Shown here one piece after another: positions 1-10,806 of a stretch of 64,000 nucleotides of DNA. The DNA comes from WVYX01 sp039592335 (GTDB lineage Bacteria; Gemmatimonadota; Gemmatimonadetes; Gemmatimonadales; GWC2-71-9): positions 136,738-200,737 of the forward strand of contig JBDHBX010000002.1 in the NCBI GenBank assembly GCA_039592335.1, read 5' to 3'. The notes below the pieces were generated by a model, which made no database searches, was not told where the DNA came from, and saw only the letters and a list, made by a program, of their open reading frames with translations. The position numbers and the translations under genes are program-made. Position 1 is the stretch's first letter, and each line of letters opens with the position of its first letter.

Positions 1-1
1 C

Positions 2-1816
2 ATGGCAGCGACTCTCGATCAGCACGCCGCGACGACGGCCACGGGGCCGTCGGGACTCTGGAGCTGGCTCACGACCACCGACCACAAGCGGATCGGGATC
101 CTGTACGGGGTCTCGGCGTTCGCGTTCTTCCTGCTGGGCGGGCTCGAGGCCCTCGTCATGCGCCTGCAGCTCTCGGCTGCTGGGAACGACGTGGTGAGTG
201 CCGAGTTCTACAACGAGCTGTTCACCATGCACGGCACGACCATGGTGTTCCTGGCCGTCATGCCGCTGTCGGCGGCGTTCTTCAATTTCGTCGTGCCGCT
301 GCAGATCGGCGCGCGCGACGTGGCGTTCCCGCGGCTCAACGCGTTCAGCTACTGGGTGTTTCTGCTGGGCGGTCTGTTCATGAACGCCAGCTTCCTGATC
401 GGCGCGGCGCCCAACGCCGGCTGGTTCGGTTATGCCAACCTGACGTCGGCGCAGTACTCCCCGGGCCTGCACGTGGACTTCTGGGTCATCGGCCTGCAGG
501 TGCTCGGCATCGCGTCTATCGCCGCAGGGATCAACTTCATCGTGACGATCGTCAACCTGCGCGCCCCCGGCATGCGCCTCATGCGGATGCCGGTGTTCAC
601 GTGGATGACCCTGGTGACCCAGTTCATCGTCGTGACCGCTTTTCCCGTCATCACGGTGGCGTTGGTGTTCCTGCTGTTCGATCGGACGTTCGGCACAAAT
701 TTCTACTCGGTGGCGGCGGGCGGCGACGTGCTGCTGTGGCAGCATCTCTTCTGGCTGTTCGGCCACCCCGAGGTCTACATCCTGATCCTCCCCGCCATGG
801 GGATCATCTCGGAGGTGGTTCCGACCTTCTCTCGCAAGCCGCTGTTCGGCTACGCGGTGGTGGTGTACTCGGGGTTGCTCATTGCGATTCTGGGGTGGGG
901 GGTGTGGGCGCATCACATGTTCCAGGTCGGACTCGGCCCCATTGCCGACTCGGTGTTCGCGGCCAGCACGATGCTGATCGCGATCCCCACGGGCGTCAAG
1001 ATCTTCAACTGGATCGCCACCATGTGGGGCGGTCGCCTGAAGTTCACGACGTCGATGCTCTTCGCCATTGGCTTCATCGCGATGTTCATCGTGGGCGGGC
1101 TCTCGGGCGTGATGCATGCCTCTCCGCCGGCCGACCTGCAGCAGACGGACACGTACTTCGTAGTGGCGCACTTCCACTACGTGTTGGTGGGCGGCGCCGT
1201 CTTGGGGTTGTTCGCGGGGATCTACTACTGGTGGCCCAAGGTGTTCGGGCACCAGCTCAGCGAGGCGGTCGGCAAGTGGCACTTCTGGCTCACCGTGATC
1301 GGCGCCAATCTGACGTTCTTCCCGATGCACTTCATCGGGCTGTTGGGCATGCCGCGACGTGTGTACACGTACGCCCCGGAGCTGGGGCTGGACACGATGA
1401 ACCTGGTCGCCACGATCGGCGCGTTCGCCATGGGGTTGGGGAGTCTGGTCTTCGTCGTCAACGCCTGGTACTCGCGTAAGCGGGGCAAGGTAGCTACGGC
1501 CAATCCGTGGGACGGCGCGATGCTGGAGTGGTCGATGGCGTCGCCCCCGCCGGTGTACAACTTCTCGGTGATCCCCAACGTGAAGTCACGGCTACCGCTC
1601 TGGTCGGAGGACGGCTACGAGCCCCGTCCGCTGCCGCAAACGCCGCCCCAGTCGATTCACATGCCGGGAGGCTCTTACTGGCCCCTGGTGACGGCGATCG
1701 GCATCATCGTGGGAGCCGTCGGTGGCCTCACCCAGACCCTGTGGATCGCGCTGCTTGCGGCCGCGATCATCGTGGTCGGCATCTACGCTTGGGCCTTCGA
1801 GCCCTTTGAGGTCTGA
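2..1816 (+). CDS. ctaD: Cytochrome c oxidase subunit I
   Basis: Catalytic subunit of a heme-copper (aa3-type) oxidase in the cytoplasmic membrane; it reduces O2 and pumps protons. The 604-residue length and about twelve hydrophobic segments fit the family. Visible ligands are H77 (low-spin heme region, MHGTT), H255 and Y259 in GHPEVY (CuB ligand and the His-Tyr crosslink pair), H304-H305 (CuB) and H390/H392 in AHFHYV (heme a3 and low-spin heme). The E of GHPEVY is typical of A1-type oxidases. The ATG lies at base 2, so the ribosome site is outside the window, but the N-terminus through TTDHKRIG looks complete. Subunit III follows after 2 bases; subunit II is presumably upstream, off the window. 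Confidence 0.97.
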   Translation: MAATLDQHAATTATGPSGLWSWLTTTDHKRIGILYGVSAFAFFLLGGLEALVMRLQLSAAGNDVVSAEFYNELFTMHGTTMVFLAVMPLSAAFFNFVVPLQIGARDVAFPRLNAFSYWVFLLGGLFMNASFLIGAAPNAGWFGYANLTSAQYSPGLHVDFWVIGLQVLGIASIAAGINFIVTIVNLRAPGMRLMRMPVFTWMTLVTQFIVVTAFPVITVALVFLLFDRTFGTNFYSVAAGGDVLLWQHLFWLFGHPEVYILILPAMGIISEVVPTFSRKPLFGYAVVVYSGLLIAILGWGVWAHHMFQVGLGPIADSVFAASTMLIAIPTGVKIFNWIATMWGGRLKFTTSMLFAIGFIAMFIVGGLSGVMHASPPADLQQTDTYFVVAHFHYVLVGGAVLGLFAGIYYWWPKVFGHQLSEAVGKWHFWLTVIGANLTFFPMHFIGLLGMPRRVYTYAPELGLDTMNLVATIGAFAMGLGSLVFVVNAWYSRKRGKVATANPWDGAMLEWSMASPPPVYNFSVIPNVKSRLPLWSEDGYEPRPLPQTPPQSIHMPGGSYWPLVTAIGIIVGAVGGLTQTLWIALLAAAIIVVGIYAWAFEPFEV

Positions 1817-1818
1817 GC

Positions 1819-2403
1819 ATGAGCGAAGCCGTGGCGGGCCATTACACCAGTACCGGTCTCGACAGCCGCAAGATCGGCCTCTGGACCTTTATCGGATCCG
1901 AGTGCCTGCTGTTCGGCTCCCTGATCTCGACCTACCTGGTGTACAAGGGGAAGAGCGTCGTCGGGCCGACCCCGCAGGAGATCCTCAACATCCCGCTGAC
2001 GTCTATCAGCACCTTCGACCTACTCATGTCGAGTCTGGCCATGGTGCTGGCGCTCGCAGCGGTGAGCCGGGGAGACAAGGTCTGGTCACGAGTGTGGATC
2101 GCGACCACGGCCTTTCTCGGACTCGTGTTCCTCGGATTCCAGGTCTACGAGTTCACCAGCTTCGTGCACGAAGGCCTCACGCTCCAGGCCAACCTGTTTG
2201 GCTCCACCTTCTTCGTGCTGACCGGTACGCACGGCGCCCACGTGTTGGCGGGCGTGATCTGGTTGCTGACGCTGCTGGTGCGGTCGTTCCAGGGGAAGCT
2301 GGGGCCCGAGAAGGCAATGAACGTGGAGCTCGCCGGCCTCTACTGGCATTTCGTGGATGTGGTGTGGATCGTGATCTTCACCGTAGTCTACCTGCTACAG
2401 TAA
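1819..2403 (+). CDS. ctaE: Cytochrome c oxidase subunit III
   Basis: Accessory membrane subunit of the same oxidase, stabilising the proton-pumping core. The protein has 194 residues and about five transmembrane helices, the short bacterial form lacking the first two helices of the mitochondrial protein. Recognisable stretches are GLWTFIGSECLLFGSL near the N-terminus, the GTHGAHVLAG segment and the C-terminal YWHFVDVVWIVIF. It starts 2 bases after the subunit I stop, so translation is probably coupled. Subunit IV follows 12 bases downstream. Confidence 0.95.
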   Translation: MSEAVAGHYTSTGLDSRKIGLWTFIGSECLLFGSLISTYLVYKGKSVVGPTPQEILNIPLTSISTFDLLMSSLAMVLALAAVSRGDKVWSRVWIATTAFLGLVFLGFQVYEFTSFVHEGLTLQANLFGSTFFVLTGTHGAHVLAGVIWLLTLLVRSFQGKLGPEKAMNVELAGLYWHFVDVVWIVIFTVVYLLQ

Positions 2404-2415
2404 TGGGCAACCGCG

Positions 2416-2724
2416 ATGAGTGAGCAGTCGAGCAATCACGAGCAAGGACATCCTGGCGTCGGGACCTACCTGACCGTCGCGGCAGTCCTCGCGATCATCA
2501 CGCTGGTGGAGGTGGGGGTCTTCTACGTGCCGGCGTTCCAGAACATCCTGGCACCGGTGCTGCTCACGCTCTCGGGGGCGAAGTTCGTTCTGGTCGTGGG
2601 TTTCTACATGCACCTCAAGTCTGACCACCAGCTGTTCCGCGTGATCTTCACGGTCCCGCTGCTCATCGCGATCGCGGTTGGGGTCGCACTGCTCTTCCTC
2701 TTCGGGGTCGTCACCCTGACCTGA
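2416..2724 (+). CDS. ctaF: Cytochrome c oxidase subunit IV family protein
   Basis: Small membrane protein of 102 residues with three hydrophobic helices, consistent with the prokaryotic COX4 (CyoD/CtaF-like) family that helps assemble or stabilise heme-copper oxidases. Family-like features are a polar N-terminus (EQSSNHEQGHPG), a helix beginning YLTVAAVLAIITLVEV, and the KFVLVVGFYMHLK motif in the second helix. It ends the oxidase subunit block just before a strong hairpin. Assignment rests on size, topology, motif and position after subunits I and III. Confidence 0.88.
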   Translation: MSEQSSNHEQGHPGVGTYLTVAAVLAIITLVEVGVFYVPAFQNILAPVLLTLSGAKFVLVVGFYMHLKSDHQLFRVIFTVPLLIAIAVGVALLFLFGVVTLT

Positions 2725-2730
2725 ACACGT

Positions 2731-2769
2731 GGCGCCGGAGTGGGGGTGTGAACCCGCCACTCCGGCGCC
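2731..2769. terminator. Bidirectional hairpin terminator
   Basis: A perfect 13-bp inverted repeat (arms 2731-2743 and 2757-2769) with a short loop lies between the end of the oxidase operon (+) and the end of the convergent membrane-protein gene (-). There is no long T tract on either side, so efficiency is uncertain, but the position between convergent stops supports a terminator role. Confidence 0.7.
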
Positions 2770-2787
2770 GTAGTGCGTCCGGTCGCG

Positions 2788-3318
2788 CTACTGCGCGATG
2801 CGTCGAATCGAGTCGGCCGACTCGTCGATGGCGGCGCCCAGCGGGTGCGCCGCCAGCTTCTCGCGCAACTGTGGATGCGCGCGCCAGAGGTAATAGCTCA
2901 TTCCGCCCGCGGCGATGGCATTGCCGACCGCCACGCTCCACCACGCGACCGCGCCCAGCAGGGGCTGCGCCCAAACGACCAGCACGATGTAAAAGCCGAA
3001 TTCGAAAGCGGCGAACCCTACGGCAGCCAGAAACAGCACCGAGGGTATGCGTTCCGCCTGGCAGGCGAACGCAGCGGCAATCGTGCCGACGATCAGGAAC
3101 GTCATGGTATGGACGAGCGTGTATCCCGCGACGGCTGGCGCGCTGACTACCACCTGAGCGGGATCCCGCAGACCCCAGAACAGCGCAGAACCCAACATGC
3201 TCGGAGTGTAGAACGGCTCCCGGGCGATGGTGTCGACCACCAGGAACCAGAGAGCGATGGCCGCCGCGCCGATCAGGCCGGCCATGAGGCCTTCGCGGAG
3301 AATTCGCTGTACGTCCAT
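2788..3318 (-). CDS. Hypothetical four-helix membrane protein
   Basis: 176 residues with about four hydrophobic segments: an N-terminal helix after MDVQRILREGLMAG, then segments around residues 62-82, 92-115 and 122-143. A charged C-terminal tail of about 30 residues (HPQLREKLAAHP and onward) probably faces the cytoplasm. I do not recognise a family. It is convergent with the oxidase genes and divergent from heme O synthase, so it sits inside the oxidase locus on the opposite strand. A role in respiration or membrane homeostasis would be only positional inference. Confidence 0.72.
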   Translation of the reverse strand: MDVQRILREGLMAGLIGAAAIALWFLVVDTIAREPFYTPSMLGSALFWGLRDPAQVVVSAPAVAGYTLVHTMTFLIVGTIAAAFACQAERIPSVLFLAAVGFAAFEFGFYIVLVVWAQPLLGAVAWWSVAVGNAIAAGGMSYYLWRAHPQLREKLAAHPLGAAIDESADSIRRIAQ

Positions 3319-3492
3319 AAACGCTTCCCATTGGAGTGGTGAAACGCGAGCTACCTAGGTACTCCCGCACGCAGCGTGGGTCAAGTGTAGCCACAGTAAC
3401 AGCAGGACGTTGCGGAGGGGTTCCCGCCATGTTTGCTTTGTGTCCCGAGCGGCGACAGAACCGCTCATCGCTGTTGGTTGCCTCGGTTAACA

Positions 3493-4386
3493 GTGAGCGA
3501 GAGCGCGGACGTGCCACAGATCGCCCTCACGCGTGGTCGGAGCGCCGACTATCTCGAGCTGACCAAGCCGAACATCGTCGGGATGATTCTCGTGACGGTA
3601 GCGGCGGGGTTCTACCTGGCTGCGCCGGGTGCCCTCGACCGGGCGTTGCTGGTGCACACGTTGCTCGGCTCCGCCATGGTGGCAGCGGGCAGCAATGCGC
3701 TGAACCAGGTGCTCGAGCGAAGGATCGACGCCCGCATGCGGCGTACCGAGAACCGGCCGCTGCCCGCCGGGCGCCTCGGGGTCACGGAGGCCACGCTGGT
3801 CGCCTGGACGCTCGGGCTCGTCGGCGTGGGCTACCTGGCCCTGTTCACCAACCCGATCGTCACCCTCCTGGCTGCCGCCACGCTCGGCTCCTATGTGTTC
3901 GTGTACACGCCGCTCAAGCGGAAGACCTCGATGTGCACACTGGTGGGTGCGGTGCCGGGCGCCCTCCCGATCGTCGGAGGGTGGGCAGCGGCGAGCGGTG
4001 GCATCCCGCTGCAGGCGTGGGTGCTGTTCGGAATCCTGTACCTGTGGCAGCTCCCCCACTTCCTGGCGCTAGCCTGGATCTGTCGCGCCGACTACAAGCG
4101 TGCCGGACTTCGCATGGTGAGTGTGACCGCGGGGCCCGATGCCACCTTCCGGCAGGCGTTGGCGTTCTCCGTGATGCTGCTGCCGCTGAGCTTGCTGCCG
4201 AGTGTGCTCGGCACCGCTGGGCCGCTCTATTTCTTCGGAGCGCTCGTGTGCTCGCTGTGGCTCATCTGGGCCACGGCCACAGCGGCGCGGGATCGCTCGA
4301 AGGCCAAGGCCAGGCGACTCTTCCTCGTCACGGTTGCGTACCTGCCTGCCGTGCTGCTGCTGCTGATCCTGGATAAGGTGCTATGA
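3493..4386 (+). CDS. ctaB: Protoheme IX farnesyltransferase (heme O synthase)
   Basis: UbiA-superfamily prenyltransferase that farnesylates protoheme to heme O, the precursor of heme a used by the adjacent oxidase. The diagnostic first aspartate-rich motif is clear (NQVLERRIDARMRRT followed by RPLPAGR), as is the second conserved block with YTPLKRKT. About eight to nine transmembrane segments follow. The start is uncertain: GTG at 3493 is used here, but the frame is open upstream to a TTG at 3433 and another GTG lies at 3511; none has a strong ribosome site. The 3' end overlaps the next gene by ATGA, so the pair is cotranscribed. Confidence 0.93.
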   Translation: MSESADVPQIALTRGRSADYLELTKPNIVGMILVTVAAGFYLAAPGALDRALLVHTLLGSAMVAAGSNALNQVLERRIDARMRRTENRPLPAGRLGVTEATLVAWTLGLVGVGYLALFTNPIVTLLAAATLGSYVFVYTPLKRKTSMCTLVGAVPGALPIVGGWAAASGGIPLQAWVLFGILYLWQLPHFLALAWICRADYKRAGLRMVSVTAGPDATFRQALAFSVMLLPLSLLPSVLGTAGPLYFFGALVCSLWLIWATATAARDRSKAKARRLFLVTVAYLPAVLLLLILDKVL

Positions 4387-6080
4387 GCCGACTGACACCG
4401 ACGCTGTTTGCCGCCACGCTGCTTGCGGCGTGCGCTCCCGGACCAACCACACAGACGGCGCCACTGGCGAGCGACTCGGCTCGCTTCGAGGACTTCGCCG
4501 CGCGCTACCTGGACGGAGCGTTCCGCCCCGAGCGGGACGGCGACGACCCGTACGCGAGGCTCCGCCCGGGGGCGGAGCAGTCCGCGCTCACCGCGGCGCA
4601 GCGGATGCTGGAGGAGTTGCTCGCGATCGACACCGCGCGGCTCACCACGGCGCAGCGCATCGACTGGCTGCTGGTCGAGGCGCGCGCGAAGCGCACCGTC
4701 GCCGACACGGTGCTGCGGCAGGCCGAACGGGTGCCCAGTCGGTACATCACCCTTGGGGGGATCTACTGGCAGGTAGCGGGCGACGCCGAGCCCGACGCCG
4801 AGGACTGGGCGGAGGCGCTGGAAGCGCTCGAGGAAGCGCCGGGGGCGCTGGCCATCGGTCGCGAGCGGCTGGTGGACCCGCCTCCACTGTGGATCTGGCT
4901 CGCCGAGCAGAGTGCGCGCGGGTTCGGGGGCTTCTTGGACGGCGAGTTCGTGGAGCGAGCCGGCGAAGCGCCCGACACGTTGCGAGAGCGGCTGGAAACG
5001 GCGGCGAGCACCGCGAGTGCCGCGCTCGAGGCGTACGTCGCGTTTCTGACCGACACGCTTGAGCCAGCGGGCGACGATTCCTGGGTAGTGGGGAGCAAAT
5101 ACTACGACTGGGTGCTGCGCGAGGTGAACTTCTTGCCGTATACCGCAGAGACAATGATTGCGGAGGGCTATCGGATTCACGAGGCGACGAAGGCGACGCT
5201 CGACTCGCTGGCGGGCACGGTGGATGGAGGCAAGAGCTGGCGCGAGTTGGTCGAGGAGATGCAGAGCCGCCACCCGGAGCCTGGGAAGATTCTGGAGCAG
5301 TACGAGCGTGAGTCCCGCAGGGTCGAGGCGCTGCTCATCCGCGAGGACCTCATCCGCATCCCGCCGTGCGAGGACCTGCTCCTCGTGGCCACGCCACCGG
5401 CCCTGCGCGAGACCTACGCGTGGGGCGGCTACGGCGGCATCCGGGAGCGGGACGACGTCATGTATGGGCGCTTCTTCGTGACCGACGTGGTCCCGGGTAT
5501 GACGCCGGAGCAGGTGGAGGACAAGCTACGTGCCCAAAACTACGGGTGGATCGCGGTGATCGCGTTGCACGAGGGGTATCCAGGTCACCACCTGCAGAAC
5601 GTGTACTCGCGCGCCAACTCCCGGGAGCTGCGGCGCCGCTTCGGAAACACCTACTATGGTGAGGGGTGGGCGCTCTACGCCGAGCACTGGATGCTGCGCG
5701 AGGGGCTGTTCATCGACACCGATCAGCGGCTCGCCCAGCTGCAGATGCGCCTCTGGCGCACCGCACGGGTGATCATCGACCCCTCGCTCCACACCGGCCG
5801 CATGAGCTACGAGGAGGCGGTGCAGTTCTTCATGGACGAGGTGGGGCTCACGCGGTCGGCGGCCGAGGCCGAGGTGAATCGCTACACCACGTGGCCCACG
5901 CAGGCCCCGTCCTACATCATTGGGTGGCTGGAGATCGAGAAGCTCAAGGCGGAGCTTCAGGCCGAGATGGGCGAGCGCTTCGACGAGAAGCGGTTCCACG
6001 AGACGCTGCTGGAGCAGGGGAGCCTGCCCCTGTCGCTCATGCGGCGGGCGATGTGGAAGGAGATGGTGGAGGGGTACTGA
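4383..6080 (+). CDS. DUF885 family lipoprotein (putative metallohydrolase)
   Basis: 565-residue protein of the DUF885 family. A lipoprotein signal is evident (TLLAAC, with C16 or its neighbour as the lipidated cysteine), so it probably acts in the periplasm or on a membrane surface. The family hallmark HEGYPGHHLQ begins at H396, giving an HE-x-x-x-x-H type metal site, followed by GEGWALYAE, another conserved family block. The family resembles zinc peptidases but its substrate is not established. It overlaps ctaB by ATGA, although a functional link with heme synthesis is not obvious. A convergent hairpin follows. Confidence 0.9.
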   Translation: MSRLTPTLFAATLLAACAPGPTTQTAPLASDSARFEDFAARYLDGAFRPERDGDDPYARLRPGAEQSALTAAQRMLEELLAIDTARLTTAQRIDWLLVEARAKRTVADTVLRQAERVPSRYITLGGIYWQVAGDAEPDAEDWAEALEALEEAPGALAIGRERLVDPPPLWIWLAEQSARGFGGFLDGEFVERAGEAPDTLRERLETAASTASAALEAYVAFLTDTLEPAGDDSWVVGSKYYDWVLREVNFLPYTAETMIAEGYRIHEATKATLDSLAGTVDGGKSWRELVEEMQSRHPEPGKILEQYERESRRVEALLIREDLIRIPPCEDLLLVATPPALRETYAWGGYGGIRERDDVMYGRFFVTDVVPGMTPEQVEDKLRAQNYGWIAVIALHEGYPGHHLQNVYSRANSRELRRRFGNTYYGEGWALYAEHWMLREGLFIDTDQRLAQLQMRLWRTARVIIDPSLHTGRMSYEEAVQFFMDEVGLTRSAAEAEVNRYTTWPTQAPSYIIGWLEIEKLKAELQAEMGERFDEKRFHETLLEQGSLPLSLMRRAMWKEMVEGY

Positions 6081-6149
6081 TGCTCGCTCAGGTGGTTGTC
6101 CGGTCTCGCAACTCTCTACTGCCGTCCCCAGCCTGTGCCTGCTGAACAA

Positions 6150-6183
6150 AACGGGCGCGCCGGCTGATGCCAACGCGCCCGTT
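6150..6183. terminator. Bidirectional terminator hairpin
   Basis: A perfect 10-bp inverted repeat (6150-6159 and 6174-6183, 14-base loop) sits between the convergent DUF885 and HtrA genes. A short A-rich run on the left gives a T-rich exit for minus-strand transcription. Confidence 0.7.
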
Positions 6184-6207
6184 GATCTTGCCGCAGTAGG
6201 GGCTGCG

Positions 6208-7764
<1,557 letters not shown>

Positions 7765-7816
7765 CGCTACGCCTTTGTGAGGTTTCTGATCTGCCGCTCA
7801 CACCTCTAATGTAACC

Positions 7817-7854
7817 CCCCGACTGGGGCGGGAGTTTCACCGCCCCAGTCGGGG
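7817..7854 (-). terminator. Strong hairpin terminator after dnaK
   Basis: A perfect 15-bp GC-rich inverted repeat (7817-7831 and 7840-7854) with an 8-base loop starts 23 bases past the dnaK stop. No clean T tract follows on the minus strand. It separates dnaK from htrA. Confidence 0.75.
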
Positions 7855-7876
7855 CTTCGCCTCGGACCGAAGTGGG

Positions 7877-9793
7877 TTACGACTTGTCCTCGTCAACGAT
7901 CTCGTAGTCGGCCTCGACCACGTCCTCCGGCTGCTGTGCCTGCTCGTCGCCCGCCGCCTCGGCTCCGCTCGGCTCGGATGCCTGCTGGGCCTGCGCCGCC
8001 TGATAGAGCGAGGCGCCGGCGGCCGAGTAGGCCTGCGAGAGCTCCTCGAGCGCCGACTTGATCTCTGCGGCGGCTCCCGAGCGGAGCGCCTTCTTGGCGC
8101 CTTCCACCGCACCGTCGAGCCGCTCCTTCTGTGAGCTCTCCAGTTGATCCGCCCACTCCTTCATGTTCTTCTCGACCTCGTAGACCATCGCGTCGAGGCG
8201 GTTGCGCGCGTCGATCTCCTCTCGCCGCTCCTTGTCCTCTGACGCGTGGGACTCCGCGTCCGTGACCATGCGATCGATCTCCGAATCCGAGAGCCCGCTC
8301 GAGGCCTCGATGCGGATCTTCTGCTCCTTGCCGGTCGCCTTGTCCTTGGCCGAGACGTGCAGGATGCCGTTGGCATCGATGTCGAAGGTGACCTCGACCT
8401 GCGGCATGCCGCGCGGCGCGGGCGGGATCCCCGTCAACTGGAACCGGCCGATGGTTCGGTTGTCGAGGGCCATGTCCCGCTCACCCTGCAGGACGTGGAT
8501 CTCCACGGTGGTCTGGTTGTCCTCCGCCGTGGAGAAGATCTCCGACTTCTTGGTCGGGATCGTCGTGTTGCGACTGATCAGCACCGTGGTCACCCCGCCC
8601 AGCGTCTCGATGCCGAGCGACAGCGGGGTCACGTCCAGCAGCAACACGTCCTTGACCTCGCCGGCCAGCACGCCGCCCTGAATGGCCGCGCCGATGGCCA
8701 CGACCTCGTCGGGGTTCACGCCCTTGTGGGGCTCCTTCCCGAAGAAGTCCTTCACGATGTCCTGGACCTTGGGGATGCGCGTCGAGCCGCCCACCAGGAT
8801 GACCTCGTCGATCTCGTTGGGCTTGAGACCCGCATCCTTCAGCGCCTGCTGCATGGGTGGGAGGAGCCGCTGGAACAGATCATCGGCGAGCTGCTCCAGC
8901 TTCGCCCGTGTGAGCTGCGTGTTGAGGTGCTTCGGGCCCGACTGATCGGCCGTGATGAACGGCAGGTTGATGTCCGTCTGGGTGCGGCTCGAGAGTTCCA
9001 TCTTGGCCTTCTCTGCCGCCTCCTTGAGGCGCTGCAGAGCCATGGCGTCCTTGGACAGATCGATGCCCTGGTCCTTCTTGAACTCGTCCACCAGCCAATC
9101 GATGACCCGCTGGTCGAGATCGTCCCCGCCCAGGTGGGTATCGCCGTTGGTGGACTTGACCTCGAAGACGCCCTCGGCCAGCTCCAGCACGGAGATGTCG
9201 TAGGTGCCGCCGCCGAAGTCGAAGACGGCGATCTTCTCCTCCTTCTTCTTCTCCAGGCCGTACGCCAGCGAGGCCGCGGTCGGCTCGTTGATGATCCGCA
9301 GCACCTCGAGGCCGGCGATCTTGCCGGCGTCCTTGGTGGCCTGACGCTGCGAGTCGTTGAAGTACGCCGGGACCGTGACCACGGCCTTCTCCACCGAGTA
9401 CCCGAGGTAGTCCTCGGCGGTCTGGCGCATCTTCTGGAGGATCATGGCGGAGATCTCGGGCGGCGTGTACCGCTTGTCGCCGATCTCTACCGAGGCGAGG
9501 TCGTTCTGGCCGGAGACGACCTGGTAGGGCACCTCGCCCATCTCGGTCTTCACCTCGCCGATACGGCGTCCCATGAACCGCTTGATGGAGAACACCGTGT
9601 GCCTGGGGTTGGTGACCGCCTGCCGCTTGGCCACCTGGCCCACGAGGCGCTCGCCGTCCTTCGTGAACGCCACCACCGACGGCGTGGTGCGTCCCCCCTC
9701 CGAGTTGGGAATGACGACCGGATCGCCCCCCTCCATGACGGCCACGACGGAGTTGGTGGTGCCGAGGTCAATCCCGATTACTTTCTGTGCCAT
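7877..9793 (-). CDS. dnaK: Chaperone protein DnaK (Hsp70)
   Basis: 638-residue Hsp70 chaperone that folds client proteins in an ATP-dependent cycle with DnaJ and GrpE. The N-terminal nucleotide-binding domain begins GIDLGTTNS (residues 7-15) and contains the phosphate-binding block FGGGTYDISVLE. The substrate-binding domain, the helical lid and an acidic C-terminus (YEIVDEDKS) follow. The ATG has a good AAGGA ribosome site 7 bases upstream. Neither grpE nor dnaJ is in the window, so this is a solitary dnaK locus. Upstream is a plausible housekeeping promoter; I see no clear CIRCE inverted repeat. Confidence 0.98.
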   Translation of the reverse strand: MAQKVIGIDLGTTNSVVAVMEGGDPVVIPNSEGGRTTPSVVAFTKDGERLVGQVAKRQAVTNPRHTVFSIKRFMGRRIGEVKTEMGEVPYQVVSGQNDLASVEIGDKRYTPPEISAMILQKMRQTAEDYLGYSVEKAVVTVPAYFNDSQRQATKDAGKIAGLEVLRIINEPTAASLAYGLEKKKEEKIAVFDFGGGTYDISVLELAEGVFEVKSTNGDTHLGGDDLDQRVIDWLVDEFKKDQGIDLSKDAMALQRLKEAAEKAKMELSSRTQTDINLPFITADQSGPKHLNTQLTRAKLEQLADDLFQRLLPPMQQALKDAGLKPNEIDEVILVGGSTRIPKVQDIVKDFFGKEPHKGVNPDEVVAIGAAIQGGVLAGEVKDVLLLDVTPLSLGIETLGGVTTVLISRNTTIPTKKSEIFSTAEDNQTTVEIHVLQGERDMALDNRTIGRFQLTGIPPAPRGMPQVEVTFDIDANGILHVSAKDKATGKEQKIRIEASSGLSDSEIDRMVTDAESHASEDKERREEIDARNRLDAMVYEVEKNMKEWADQLESSQKERLDGAVEGAKKALRSGAAAEIKSALEELSQAYSAAGASLYQAAQAQQASEPSGAEAAGDEQAQQPEDVVEADYEIVDEDKS

Positions 9794-9885
9794 GTGCGTT
9801 CCTTGCGTAGGTGTCTTGATGCGTGACTTGGCTGGAGGGTCGCCAGTGCAAGCCGTGTACCAGCCAAATGCGCCAAACTGGCAGA

Positions 9886-9914
9886 TTTATGGCAGTGCCA
9901 GAACGAACGTGCAA
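9886..9914 (-). promoter_or_regulatory. Candidate dnaK promoter
   Basis: On the minus strand, TTGCAC (9914-9909) and CATAAA (9891-9886) are separated by 17 bases, matching a sigma-70-like -35/-10 pair. Transcription would start near 9879 and give a leader of roughly 85 bases before the dnaK ATG. Prediction is by eye only. Confidence 0.4.
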
Positions 9915-9957
9915 GAGGCGGTTAAGTAACGACTTATGGCACGAGCCGGCAAGGCCG

Positions 9958-10752
9958 ATGTTTCCTTACCGAGACGACAACCCCACCCTCGCCACCCCGG
10001 TCATCACGCTGGCCCTCATCGGCGTGAACGTGGTGGTCTGGATGTTGGTCCAGGGAGCCGGAACCGACCCGGCGCTGGTGCAGTCGGTGTGCCATCTCGG
10101 GCTCATCCCGGGGGAGCTGTTGGGCCGGGTGCCGCCTGGGACCGAGCTGCCCCTGGGGCCGGGGTACGCCTGTCCGGTGGGGGGCGATCCGGCGCCGCAC
10201 ACGGTGCTCACCTCCATGTTCCTGCACGGCAGCTGGCTCCACATGCTGGGCAACATGTGGTTCCTCTGGATCTTCGGGAACAACGTGGAGGACTCGATGG
10301 GACGGGGCCGCTACGTGGCGTTCTACATGCTGTGCGGTCTGCTGGCGTCGGCGGCTCAGGTGGTTGCCGATCCCGGCTCGCCAGTGCCGATGGTGGGAGC
10401 CTCGGGAGCGATCAGCGGCGTGATGGGAGCCTACCTGGTGCTCTACCCGAGGGTGCGGGTGCACCTGTTCGTGTTCTTGGGGTTCTTCGTCACGACCTTC
10501 GCGGTACCCGCCTACTTCATGCTGCTGTACTGGATGTTTCTCCAGGGCCTCGGGAGCGCAGCCGACTTCGCCCGGGGTGGTGAAGGAGGCGGTGTGGCCT
10601 ACATGGCGCATCTCGGCGGGTTCGTGGTGGGGGCAGCATTCATCAAGCTGTTCACCAAGCGCGAGCTGGTCGAGGCCCATCGGAGGTACGTCAAGAATCT
10701 GCAGCGACCGCGAGCGGTGCGGAGGGATTTCGGCCGGGACCGCTGGTTCTAG
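9958..10752 (+). CDS. Rhomboid family intramembrane serine protease
   Basis: 264-residue polytopic membrane protease that cleaves transmembrane substrates. The catalytic serine is S149 in GASGAISG and the histidine is H218 in AHLGGFVVG. The HGSWLHMLGNM block in the second or third helix is also typical of rhomboids. A loop of about 30 residues with two cysteines (C45, C72) sits between helix 1 and the HGSW block. ATG 9958 is preferred over upstream in-frame starts because family homology begins at FPYRDDNP, although its ribosome site is weak (AAGG very close). It is divergent from dnaK. Confidence 0.93.
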   Translation: MFPYRDDNPTLATPVITLALIGVNVVVWMLVQGAGTDPALVQSVCHLGLIPGELLGRVPPGTELPLGPGYACPVGGDPAPHTVLTSMFLHGSWLHMLGNMWFLWIFGNNVEDSMGRGRYVAFYMLCGLLASAAQVVADPGSPVPMVGASGAISGVMGAYLVLYPRVRVHLFVFLGFFVTTFAVPAYFMLLYWMFLQGLGSAADFARGGEGGGVAYMAHLGGFVVGAAFIKLFTKRELVEAHRRYVKNLQRPRAVRRDFGRDRWF

Positions 10753-10806
10753 TCAGAAACGAAGCTCTGGGCGCACCGGACAACGACAACTCGAGAGGGA
10801 GTAGGA

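Noticed and set aside
8246..9826. A 526-codon open frame antisense to dnaK
   Set aside because: It mirrors dnaK codons and has low-complexity His/Arg/Leu composition, the usual artefact opposite a GC-rich gene with strong third-position bias.
9794..9957. CIRCE element or sigma-54 promoter controlling dnaK
   Set aside because: No TTAGCACTC-N9-GAGTGCTAA-like dyad and no GG/GC pair with the right spacing; a sigma-70-like pair fits better.
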